This document shows positions 1 through 7,188 of a stretch of 11,984 bases of DNA, piece by piece. The notes under the pieces were generated by a model that searched no databases, was not told the origin of the DNA, and was given only the letters and a program-made list of their open reading frames with translations. Each line of letters begins with the position of its first letter. Position 1 is the stretch's first letter. Position numbers and translations under genes: made by a program. This stretch comes from Cellvibrionales bacterium UBA1854. Its GTDB lineage: Bacteria > Pseudomonadota > Gammaproteobacteria > Pseudomonadales > Porticoccaceae. The stretch is taken from NCBI GenBank assembly GCA_002338445.1, contig DDII01000087.1, forward strand, positions 1 through 11,984, read 5' to 3'.

Positions 1-99
1 GAGCAGTCGCTCTGAAACCCTTGTGGTTACTGGGGTAATTTTTGAGTAACTATGGAGTGGGAGTAACTGGGTAGATATTATTAATTGAGTTATGTAGCT

Positions 100-113
100 T
101 CACAAGCTTGTGA
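100..113. repeat. 14-bp perfect palindrome, possible operator
   Basis: TCACAAGCTTGTGA reads identically on both strands, without a spacer. It lies in a non-coding stretch 323 bases before the likely sulfatase start. Perfect symmetry of this length suits a dimeric regulator, but no gene start is close by, and a palindrome of this size can arise by chance in a 12-kb window. Confidence 0.3.
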
Positions 114-286
114 CAAACCACTCCTAGACAGCAAATTGTAGAAACAAAGTCACAAACGACTGCTATGCCTCCAAATCATAAGTAGCATTTTAGAAGAGCA
201 GCATGAAATCACACTTAAATGCGGAAAGTGCTGTTTATTTATCTCATCTCATTACTTTAGCAAGCATAGACAAGCATGATAGCAAC

Positions 287-431
287 GGTAAACTTAGATA
301 CAAAATGGCTTTGACAAAACTGGGAACTAAAACAGCTGAGCGATTGCAGACAACCACCTTGCTGCTAATAAAATAGGGTTGTTGCTTTTATTGACAATTT
401 TAGGGAGAGCCATTTTGTATCTAAGTTTACC
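287..431. repeat. Perfect 24-bp inverted repeat with 97-bp spacer
   Basis: Bases 287-310 (beginning GGTAAACTTAGATACA) are the exact reverse complement of 408-431 (ending TATCTAAGTTTACC). All 24 positions match, and the match does not extend outward or inward. The right arm ends four bases before the probable ATG at 436, so a transcript covering both arms could fold the start region into a long stem. No target-site duplication is visible outside the arms and the spacer carries no gene. A regulatory stem, a remnant of a small inverted-repeat element, or a template-switch (replication or amplification) artefact are all possible. The repeat itself is certain; its role is unknown. Confidence 0.85.
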
Positions 432-435
432 TTCA

Positions 436-1839
436 ATGCGCACAATCATCGCACTGATTATTGGCTGTTTTTCTATTTTGGCCGAACCCGCAGAGCGCAA
501 ACCAAACATTATCGTGATAGTCGCCGATGACCTTGGTTACGCAGATCTGGGGTTTCAGGGCGGTCGCGACATTCCTACGCCGAACATGGATCAATTAGCG
601 GCCAGTGGGGTACGATTAACCAACGGCTACGCGTCCGGGACTTGGTGCACCCCTACCCGAGCTGGGTTACTGACAGGGCGCTATCAGCAGCGGTTTGGAA
701 AATATGGGCACGAAAATGAGTTCGACAATGCTCTGGATCTCGATGAGACTACGTTGGCTCAACGCCTTCGCGCCGCAGGCTACGTCACTGGGTTGGTCGG
801 TAAGTGGCACCTAGGCTCCAGCGACAAATATCACCCTCAGCGTCGCGGGTTTGATGAGTTCTTCGGTTTTCTCCACGGCGGCCACAACTTTCTACCAGAT
901 TTGCCGATGATAATGTTCCCTGACCATAATGGGGACGGTGATGATCTGTCCAAGGATGTGGAGATCCGTGCGCTTCTCAACCGGTCCATCATGCGTGGCA
1001 CAGAATTGGTTAATGAAACAAGCTACTTGACTGAGGCATTTGGTCGAGAGGGTGTTGCATTCGTGCGGCGTCATTCAGACCAACCGTTCTTCCTATACCT
1101 ATCTTTCAACGCGGTTCACACGCCAATGCAAGCACCCGATCGGTTAGTGACGATGTTTTCCTCGGTACAGAATCCTGTAAGACGGATCTACAATGCGATG
1201 ACCAATGCTATGGATGAGGCGATAGGTGCCGTACTCGGCCAATTACGAGCTTCCGGTATTGAGGAGGACACATTGGTCTTCTTTATGAGCGACAACGGTG
1301 GGCCGACACTCCACCGATATGCGTACAACGCGTCTAACAACAGTCCGCTGCGTGGCTCAAAAGGAACTACTTTAGAGGGCGGTATTCGGGTTCCCTTTGT
1401 GGTAAGTTGGCCTGGAACATTGACGGGCAATCGCTCATTCAATGCTCCCGCAATTTCGCTGGACATAGCAGTAACGGCAATGGCTGCTGCCGGAATCGTG
1501 AAGCAGCCAAAAATGGCCTTGGACGGCATCGATCTGCTGCCGCACTTAAAAGGTGAGGTAAACAGTGCACCCCACAAACAACTGTTTTGGCGCAGCTGGG
1601 GCCAGATGGCAATTCGGCAGGGCGACTGGAAGCTGGTGAGCTATGTCGCGAAGATGGATGAGGGAGAGCTGAAGCGCGGCGAGCCCCGAGATATTATGAC
1701 TCCTTATCGCCTGTACAATTTGCGTCGAGATGTGGGTGAACGGCAAGATCTTGCAGCCAAAGAGCCTGAACGCGTTGCCGATATGCTCGGCGCTTGGCGT
1801 GCCTGGAATACGCAAATGAAGATTCCGCCTCAATCATAA
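436..1839 (+). CDS. Secreted formylglycine-dependent sulfatase, arylsulfatase A-like
   Basis: Hydrolyses a sulfate ester, probably on a sulfated glycan or aryl substrate, outside the cytoplasm. With the ATG at 436 the product is 467 aa and begins with a signal peptide (MRTIIALIIGCFSILA, then EPAERKPN). An in-frame upstream start at 379 would put 19 extra residues before that signal and is less likely. Neither start has a good ribosome binding site. Sulfatase signatures, numbered from 436: metal-binding DD at 31-32; CTPTR with Cys71, the residue converted to formylglycine; GKWH at 122-125; NAVHTP with His228; SDNG with Asp286-Asn287; and Lys309 in RGSKGT. The length is normal for family S1. 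An insert near 163-174 reads like an EF-hand loop. The gene stands alone between non-coding stretches and is richer in G+C than they are. No maturase is in the window. The substrate cannot be read from the sequence. Confidence 0.93.
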   Translation: MRTIIALIIGCFSILAEPAERKPNIIVIVADDLGYADLGFQGGRDIPTPNMDQLAASGVRLTNGYASGTWCTPTRAGLLTGRYQQRFGKYGHENEFDNALDLDETTLAQRLRAAGYVTGLVGKWHLGSSDKYHPQRRGFDEFFGFLHGGHNFLPDLPMIMFPDHNGDGDDLSKDVEIRALLNRSIMRGTELVNETSYLTEAFGREGVAFVRRHSDQPFFLYLSFNAVHTPMQAPDRLVTMFSSVQNPVRRIYNAMTNAMDEAIGAVLGQLRASGIEEDTLVFFMSDNGGPTLHRYAYNASNNSPLRGSKGTTLEGGIRVPFVVSWPGTLTGNRSFNAPAISLDIAVTAMAAAGIVKQPKMALDGIDLLPHLKGEVNSAPHKQLFWRSWGQMAIRQGDWKLVSYVAKMDEGELKRGEPRDIMTPYRLYNLRRDVGERQDLAAKEPERVADMLGAWRAWNTQMKIPPQS

Positions 1840-2503
1840 AGATTACAAAGGATCCAAAGAGCTAATATTCAAATTTTGTTGATGGATATGTTGAAATTGT
1901 ATTGAGACAAAAACTAAAGATCTGTAATCGATGAAGCTCATTCAAGCCTTATAAACAAAGAGCTCTCAAGAATTATCGACTGAAAATAAAAATGATCAGA
2001 TTATGTTGAGGTTGCGCAATCAGATTAAAAATATTCATAAGAGTAGTTTAGATGAGAATATTTGGGTAAAAAAAATTGGGCGCGCATACTAGCGGTTGAC
2101 AATATTCTTTAAAAATAAATTTTGAAAGACATGGGCATCACATCAGAGATTGTGTTAAACATAAACAGCCAAAAACACCGACCAATTCTATGCTTTACTG
2201 ACAAAAGATCGGATATAGTGGATGGAAAGGTTTTTAAAAGAATCAGATTGAATTGTTTAAAGCGGTGGATATGGGTTGGATAAATATCAAAGATAAGAGG
2301 CTAAATTAAAATCTGTTACCAAGAATAGGATTTTCGTTGGTGAACATTAGACAGTCAATAACAAAAACTCAAAATGTTTCTTTAGCGCGTGTTTTTTCTT
2401 AATTACAACATCACTTAATTTTTCAACCTTGTTAGCGCAGCTCCTTACACATAAAACATGTAATTTATGCATATTTCAATTCAAACATAACACGAGGTAC
2501 ACC
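1840..2503. other. AT-rich intergenic stretch with possible gene remnants
   Basis: No intact gene was found. One frame at 1924-1980 reads VIDEAHSSLINKELSRIID, then TGA. The first eight residues match the DEAH (Walker B) region seen in restriction-enzyme helicase subunits. A neighbouring frame stays open to the TAG just before 2094, and a 50-codon frame runs from ATG 2131 to TAA 2283; neither gives a recognisable protein. A TTGACA at 2096-2101 has only a poorly spaced TAAATT (2116-2121) after it. The picture is of decayed sequence rather than a functional regulatory region. Confidence 0.5.
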
Positions 2504-3287
2504 ATGCCGGTCAACTTCGGCGAGGATTATTTATTGGGAAGTATGGGTAAAGATGCTCACGTGGTGCATTAGCAAATTACGTCAATTTGTCTCTCCTACA
2601 CTACGGACCGCAAACAATTGCAGCAACATGTACCGAAAGGTTTTGAGATAACTGAACCCCTAGTTCAGATTTTTGCGACAAAGAACAACGGCTGCAGTTG
2701 GCTAGCCGGTCGACGCTATAATGTTATTGGCGTTACTGTTCCAATAATCTTTAAGGGAAAGATTGATAAGGTGGAAGGCTCTTATATGGTTGTACTGTGG
2801 GAAGATGTATGTGAGGCAATTATAGGAGGGCGAGAGCAAACGGGGATTCCTGAGGTGTATGCGGATATTGAAGAGGTGCGACTGCACCAGATAAAGTGGC
2901 ATGCGTCTGCAAGTTCTCATGGCAACAAGTCTATTGAAATCACATTGAACAACGCAGAAGAGGTACCGAGAAGTGGGGGGCATGAATAGCAAAAAAATCG
3001 AAGAATTAATAACATGTTGGCATGGCGCTACATTCCGAATATTGGTCGGTCCGGTGCCGCTTTGAGTCATGCCACCCTCTATCCCCAAGAAATCGGACCA
3101 ATAACAAAGATTTTTTTGGCAGGGAGAACCTGAGGCTCAATGGACAAATGTAAGTTGGGACCAAAGCCCCACCCAATTTAAGATTAGCTCGGCCTTAAGA
3201 AGATTACCAATCCTGGAGTATCAAAGTGGAATAACCCTTATTTCTTCCGCGAAATTGCTAATTGGTCTTGCACGAGAGCTTCAATAG
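2504..3287 (+). pseudogene. Acetoacetate decarboxylase (ADC) family pseudogene
   Basis: A full-length ADC-family reading frame can be followed from the ATG at 2504 (GAGG at 2494-2497 as ribosome binding site) to the TAG at 3285-3287, about 260 codons and the usual family size. It is interrupted by in-frame TAG codons at 2570-2572 and 2987-2989 and by one extra base between about 3116 and 3128, after which frame 3 (starting at 3126) continues. Family landmarks in order: DRKQLQQHVPKGFEI, WLAGRRYNVIGVTVP, VEGSYMVVLWED, GGREQTGIPEVYADI, then past the second stop WRYIPNIG and LSHATLYPQE, and past the frameshift WTNVSWDQSPTQFKI and LPILEY. Where true decarboxylases carry the Schiff-base lysine (FPK) this copy reads IPE (GAG at 2852-2854). 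TAG ends other genes here (7186-7188), so readthrough by a changed code is unlikely. Only 2618-2989 remains as an uninterrupted 123-codon frame. Confidence 0.87.
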
Positions 3288-3322
3288 TTTAGATGTATGT
3301 GTGCGAATATAGTCTGGTCGGT

Positions 3323-3335
3323 TGAATCAGATTCA
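3323..3335. repeat. Short palindrome TGAATC-A-GATTCA
   Basis: Six-base arms around one central base, in the gap between the decarboxylase pseudogene and the 3' end of the minus-strand sulfatase. It shares the GAATCA...GATTC core with the longer palindrome at 3404-3424. No function can be assigned. Confidence 0.3.
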
Positions 3336-3403
3336 CCATTATACCTAAAATATCTCTGCTGACTGAATATTTACGTTAGTAAAAATGTCCACATTGGATG
3401 TGT

Positions 3404-3424
3404 TGAAGAATCACTGATTCTTCA
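3404..3424 (-). terminator. Perfect 10-bp-arm hairpin after sulfatase 2
   Basis: TGAAGAATCA and TGATTCTTCA are exact inverted arms around one central base. The element begins 22 bases past the stop codon of the minus-strand sulfatase, a typical place for a 3' hairpin. No T-run follows directly in either direction. Reading on the minus strand, a weaker TCCA/TGGA stem follows and then CATTTTT. It may be an mRNA 3' end or stabilising hairpin rather than a classical intrinsic terminator. Confidence 0.4.
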
Positions 3425-3445
3425 CTTAAAACTTTCGCCTTTTTG

Positions 3446-5140
3446 TTAATTCATATTTTCCTCAAGTCGATCGAGAACCTTGGTTTTATATTTTTGGTCA
3501 TATCCATGCTCTTCGTAGTATGTGTCTAGCATTTTAAGCAATCTTTTTTTTGGAATATTTCCACCCTGCCCTCGAGACGAGTAGATAAAATCTGTTGCAC
3601 CTTGATGCAATATAAACTCTGGGGTGAAGTCCCAAAGTGAGGGATTTCCAATTACTCGAGGATCCATTCTTTCTCTGAGATAATCGAATAACTCTTGCTT
3701 CATTTGATTAAATTTGGCGTCGTGTGTGGTATCAAAAGATAAATTTTTTACGGCATAAGTATCTGTGACTAGATGATATAGCTCAAATTCTGGTCTTTTC
3801 TCGATGTTAAATGCGATATATCCATTTTCAATGTCATGTTCTTTCACAATTTCTTTTTTGATGAGATTACCCTTTACATCAGTTGCAATAGGGAAGTTAT
3901 CGGGCATTGCATTCCAGATCAAGAGATACTCATTACTGCGTATGCTTCTACCGGGATAGTTTCCGCATTTAGCATCATCAGGCAGAACATTTTCCATACT
4001 CCAGAGTTTACATGCGCTTTTCTTACCATGTCGTTCGGTCCCCGCAAAAATTTTCCTACTGTCACTTCGAATCTTTCCGCTTTTATCGGTGCGAAAAAAA
4101 TCGAGCAAACTTTGTCCTGACATCTGGTCTGGAATTCTCAAACCTGCAATATCAACAAAAGTCGGCGCCAAATCTGTGAGTGAAACTAAGTCATCTACTC
4201 TTCGTTGAGGGCTGATTACCTCTGACCAAAATGCGACTAAGGGTACCCTCAATCCATGATCATAGAGATTTCCCTTTGCTCTCGGAAATGGCATTCCGTT
4301 ATCGGAGGTAAATATTATGAGTGTATTGTCAAGTTCATTATGCTTTTCTAACACTTTAAAAACTGCCCCAACTTGATCATCGAGATGTTCAATTTCTGCC
4401 AAATATGATGCGATGACTGATCTAGTAGTATCAGTTTCGGGATAAAAGGTTGGAACTTGAATGGCCAAAGGTTCTATTTTGCGATGGGCCGCAAATGACT
4501 CGGTATAAGGTGTATGGGGCTCATGGAAGCCTATCCAGAATGCAAATGGCTGATTTTCATGACGATCGAATAAAAAATTATTGAAGTTACCTGCATAATT
4601 AATCGCCGAAACTGAACTGTCATCGAATTCGCTTCTATAGTAATTTTTTTTTAAGTATGTGTATGGAGTTCCCACGGGATTTTTTGGTCTTCCATATAGC
4701 CCTCCAGGACCCCAGCCCTTTCCGGTTGAACCGATTTTATAACCCGCTCCCTCGAGAATCGCTGTGTAAGTATTAAATTTTTTTGGCAAATAACCGTTAA
4801 GTAGCATTCCATCCTCCAGTTCAAAGCTATTCCTGCCAGTTAATATTGCACTTCGGGATGGCGTGCATGTTGAACTGCTTGCGAAAGCATTCTCGAACAC
4901 CACGCCGTGTTCTGCCATTTTATCTATATTAGGTGTACCTAGCGCTTTTGCGCCGTAGGTTCCAAAGTGTTGCCAAGATGCATCATCTGCAATTATCAGC
5001 ACTATATTTGGCCGATGGACGGGCAATTTGTCACCGGCATAAAGACAAGTATGGATCGATATTAGAGCTACGAGAGTAAAGATGTATGAGTAGAGTTTAG
5101 TTAAAAAAAACGACGTGTAGTAGGGGTACATTTTTCTCAT
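3446..5140 (-). CDS. Secreted sulfatase resembling heparan N-sulfatase (SGSH-like)
   Basis: Predicted exported sulfatase acting on sulfated glycans. Translation probably starts at ATG 5140 (564 aa), giving a basic start and a hydrophobic signal ending near CLYAGDK. The frame stays open to a TTG at 5233, but the extra 31 residues look unlike a leader. ATG 5131 is another option, and no clear ribosome binding site marks any of them. Signatures, numbered from 5140: DD at 52-53; CTPSR with Cys92, the formylglycine site; TGKG with Lys141; FHEPH with His206 and His209; TSDNG with Asp280-Asn281; and Lys289. The segment IIFTSDNGMPFPRAKGNLYD resembles human N-sulfoglucosamine sulfohydrolase, so N- or O-desulfation of an amino-sugar polymer is a reasonable guess, not a demonstrated specificity. 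The gene is markedly more AT-rich than sulfatase 1 and is not its recent duplicate. Confidence 0.92.
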   Translation of the reverse strand: MRKMYPYYTSFFLTKLYSYIFTLVALISIHTCLYAGDKLPVHRPNIVLIIADDASWQHFGTYGAKALGTPNIDKMAEHGVVFENAFASSSTCTPSRSAILTGRNSFELEDGMLLNGYLPKKFNTYTAILEGAGYKIGSTGKGWGPGGLYGRPKNPVGTPYTYLKKNYYRSEFDDSSVSAINYAGNFNNFLFDRHENQPFAFWIGFHEPHTPYTESFAAHRKIEPLAIQVPTFYPETDTTRSVIASYLAEIEHLDDQVGAVFKVLEKHNELDNTLIIFTSDNGMPFPRAKGNLYDHGLRVPLVAFWSEVISPQRRVDDLVSLTDLAPTFVDIAGLRIPDQMSGQSLLDFFRTDKSGKIRSDSRKIFAGTERHGKKSACKLWSMENVLPDDAKCGNYPGRSIRSNEYLLIWNAMPDNFPIATDVKGNLIKKEIVKEHDIENGYIAFNIEKRPEFELYHLVTDTYAVKNLSFDTTHDAKFNQMKQELFDYLRERMDPRVIGNPSLWDFTPEFILHQGATDFIYSSRGQGGNIPKKRLLKMLDTYYEEHGYDQKYKTKVLDRLEENMN

Positions 5141-5393
5141 GATCACAAAAACTATATTAAAATTGGGACCTAGTTTGATTAAGAAATTCACTATAACATG
5201 ATTACCTAAGTTGCAATGCTCGGTGATAATCAACCTTAGTGTTTTAGTTTTTGGGTTTTATGATTATTTTAGTGGCGCGTGGAGACCGATACATCATTAT
5301 TTTATAGAGGTATAAGTCATTTCATTTGAAATTTCGTCGCGACCTATATTTTAAAAAATTATGTGCATCAGCAATTACTAGAGGTGTATCGTC
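5141..5393. promoter_or_regulatory. Divergent intergenic region, sulfatase 2 / histidine phosphatase
   Basis: This 253-base AT-rich gap should hold the promoters for both divergent genes. Visible items are an imperfect palindrome TTTCATTTGAAA (5320-5331), repeated exactly at 6039-6050, a TATATT at 5345-5350, and the ribosome binding site AGAGG at 5380-5384 for the rightward gene. TTGAAA at 5326-5331 is too close to TATATT (13 bases) to form a standard sigma-70 pair, so no promoter is called. Confidence 0.4.
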
Positions 5394-5957
5394 ATGAAAG
5401 ATAATAGCGCAAACGTATTTTTGATAAGGCATGGGGAAGCGACTGCTAATTGGGGTCAAGATTCTGATCCAGGCTTGAGCCAGAGGGGTTTTGAGCAGTC
5501 GGAGGCAGTGAGTTCTATTTTCTCAGAGAGATTTCGAGCGCCATTAAAAATAATAAGCAGTCCACTTTTGAGGGCTAGGCAGACGGCTGCTCCACTTGCC
5601 AGGTGCTTTGATACGACTGTTGAGATAGACCCTGCATATACGGAGATAATTTCTCCGCACGGTTTAGCGGCGAGACAGGTATGGCTAAAGCGGTTTATGG
5701 AAGAGACATGGGAATTTCAACCCCAAGCACTATTAGAGTGGCGGAAGATGGCGATAGAGAGTCTCAGGAATATTTTGCCTGGAACTGTTATTTATACACA
5801 CTTTATGGTGATCAACACGCTTGTTGGTTGGTTAGTTGACTCTCAAGCGACTGTGACATTTAGACCAGATAATTGCTCTGTTACTGAATTAAAATTAGAA
5901 AAAAAACAATTTACTCTTGTAAAGTGCGGAGGTGAGCTACCATCGGTCATCAATTAG
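5394..5957 (+). CDS. Histidine phosphatase family protein (phosphoglycerate mutase-like)
   Basis: A 187-aa cytoplasmic protein of the histidine phosphatase superfamily, which transfers or hydrolyses phosphate through a phospho-histidine. The signature LIRHGEA at 10-16 contains the nucleophile His13. Phosphate-pocket arginines sit in SSPLLRARQTA (Arg60 and Arg62). A likely acid is Glu84 in YTEII. The second catalytic histidine is His136 in IYTHFMVIN. The ATG at 5394 is supported by AGAGG nine bases upstream. No signal peptide is seen. It lies 103 bases before the TRAP operon on the same strand, so co-transcription is possible but the gap is wide. The substrate cannot be deduced: members range from mutases to small-molecule and protein phosphatases, and this small form with THFMVIN is not clearly any characterised enzyme. 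Confidence 0.9.
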   Translation: MKDNSANVFLIRHGEATANWGQDSDPGLSQRGFEQSEAVSSIFSERFRAPLKIISSPLLRARQTAAPLARCFDTTVEIDPAYTEIISPHGLAARQVWLKRFMEETWEFQPQALLEWRKMAIESLRNILPGTVIYTHFMVINTLVGWLVDSQATVTFRPDNCSVTELKLEKKQFTLVKCGGELPSVIN

Positions 5958-6060
5958 CGTTCGCTGATGGCCTCGATCACGTGTATATTTCAATGCTAAC
6001 GGGCTCACCATGTAAGATTTAAAAATACGTTTACGATGTTTCATTTGAAAGGAACGGGGT

Positions 6061-7188
6061 ATGGATCGACCAACTATCTCTAATCGTGCAGCTCTAATTG
6101 CAGTGGTCGTTGCTTTTGTAACTGGCATGGTTAGTTCTCTCGCCATTCGCCCGGTCCATCAGTCAGCTGAGTCCTCAACTTTTTCATCATCACAAAGGGC
6201 AGCAGGGACTGGCCGGATCAGATGGCGTATGCCCACTACCTTCCAGACCAGCACACCTGTGATTGGCGAGAATCCGATTTATGTTTCAGAGGCGATCCGA
6301 AAGGCTAGCGGTGGCGAAGTTCAAATCAATGTAATTGAGCCGGGTGAAATCGTCCCTACCTTTGCTATCACTGATGCAGTACGCGATGGAAAAGTCGATG
6401 TTGGATACACTTGGCTGGGATATGATCAGGGCAAAATACCTGCTTCGCCATTAGTCTCGGCGGTGCCATTTGGTATGGAGCCTTGGGAGTACACCGCTTG
6501 GTGGTATGAGGCCGGTGGTAGAGAACTGACTGAAGCGTTGTATGAACCTAACATGGTCTATCCAATCTTGTGCGGTATCACTGGGCCGGAGACAGCGGGT
6601 TGGTTTCGCCGCAAACTGGAGTCTCTGGAGGAGCTACAGGGCCTGAAGATTAGATTTGCTGGTCTAGGTGGGCGTGTTATACAACGTTTAGGCGCAAGCG
6701 TTACGATGTTGCCGGGTGGAGAAATCTTTCAGGCTTTGGAAAAGGGTGCGATAGATGCAACAGAGTTCTCGTTGCCTATTGTTGACCAGGCTTTGGGATT
6801 TAATCGTGTAGCAAAATTTAACTACTATCCCGGTTGGCATCAGCCTTTTACGGCTTTTCATATGATCGTTAACCTGGATGTTTGGAGAGCGCTTTCGCAT
6901 TCGGATAAAGCTTTGTTAGATACCGGCTGTACTGCAGGTGTTACTCGAAACCTCGCTGCTGCTGAGGCACATCAGGGAGCCGTACTTGAGGATTTTGCTG
7001 AAATTGGAGTATCCGCTGAAACATTTTCTCCTCAGTTATTGTTTGAGCTTCGTAAAGTCTCGGATGAGGTGTTAAATGATGAGGCTGAAAGAGATTCTAA
7101 TTTTGCTGAAATCCTTAATTCTCAGCGCGATTTCCGTAGAACATATGCGCAATGGAAGTCCCGAGCATACTTACCTCGGGCGTTTTAG
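6061..7188 (+). CDS. TRAP transporter substrate-binding protein, TakP-like (DctP family)
   Basis: Extracytoplasmic solute receptor that captures a carboxylate and hands it to the membrane subunits encoded next. It has 375 aa; residues 10-28 form a hydrophobic signal or anchor ending near SSLA. Family marks: the conserved arginine of KIRFAG (Arg198), which in DctP proteins pairs with the substrate carboxylate; GGEIFQALEKGAIDATEF at 219-236; and FNYYPGWHQP at 253-262. The last two resemble the Rhodobacter sphaeroides 2-oxoacid receptor TakP rather than C4-dicarboxylate DctP. The predicted ligand is therefore a 2-oxoacid, lactate or related monocarboxylate. The ATG at 6061 has GAAAGGA at 6047-6053, a good ribosome binding site. 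The gene leads the three-gene TRAP operon. It is slightly longer than average, mainly through a Ser-rich linker after the signal. Confidence 0.92.
   Translation: MDRPTISNRAALIAVVVAFVTGMVSSLAIRPVHQSAESSTFSSSQRAAGTGRIRWRMPTTFQTSTPVIGENPIYVSEAIRKASGGEVQINVIEPGEIVPTFAITDAVRDGKVDVGYTWLGYDQGKIPASPLVSAVPFGMEPWEYTAWWYEAGGRELTEALYEPNMVYPILCGITGPETAGWFRRKLESLEELQGLKIRFAGLGGRVIQRLGASVTMLPGGEIFQALEKGAIDATEFSLPIVDQALGFNRVAKFNYYPGWHQPFTAFHMIVNLDVWRALSHSDKALLDTGCTAGVTRNLAAAEAHQGAVLEDFAEIGVSAETFSPQLLFELRKVSDEVLNDEAERDSNFAEILNSQRDFRRTYAQWKSRAYLPRAF

Larger units (their letters stand above)
1..435. other. Gene-poor AT-rich stretch before sulfatase 1
   Basis: No open frame here has recognisable protein character. 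The first bases could be the tail of a gene lying to the left (short frames end at TAA codons near 34-36 and 47-49), but too little is present to say. The stretch holds a 14-bp perfect palindrome (100-113), short copies of AGTAAC at 45-50 and 62-67 facing a GTTACT at 26-31, and the 24-bp inverted repeat described separately. A TTGACA box at 391-396 is followed 18 bases later by a weak -10-like TTGTAT (415-420). If used, this would give a very short leader before the ATG at 436. I see no tRNA or other RNA gene. Confidence 0.6.

Noticed and set aside
1188..1833. Minus-strand open frames within sulfatase 1
   Set aside because: They lie opposite a coding frame with all sulfatase motifs and show no recognisable domains or start signals.
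2096..2121. Sigma-70 promoter in the 1840-2503 stretch
   Set aside because: TTGACA is perfect, but the best -10 candidate is only 14 bases away and no gene begins within a sensible distance.
2131..2283. 50-codon open frame in the gene-poor stretch
   Set aside because: It has an ATG with a weak purine stretch before it, but no recognisable protein character and poor context; it is probably chance in AT-rich DNA.
2504..2572. 22-codon small peptide gene with a good ribosome binding site
   Set aside because: It is in frame with the decarboxylase-family sequence after the TAG and aligns with the normal N-terminus of that family, so it is the first fragment of the pseudogene rather than a peptide gene.
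2618..2989. Stand-alone 123-codon protein
   Set aside because: It begins at a TTG inside a longer conserved frame and stops before the conserved C-terminal part, so it is the middle piece of the decarboxylase pseudogene, not a gene of its own.
2504..3287. TAG readthrough or stop-codon recoding
   Set aside because: Two TAG codons in one frame invited the idea, but a separate frameshift also breaks this gene, and another gene (ending 7188) uses TAG as its stop.
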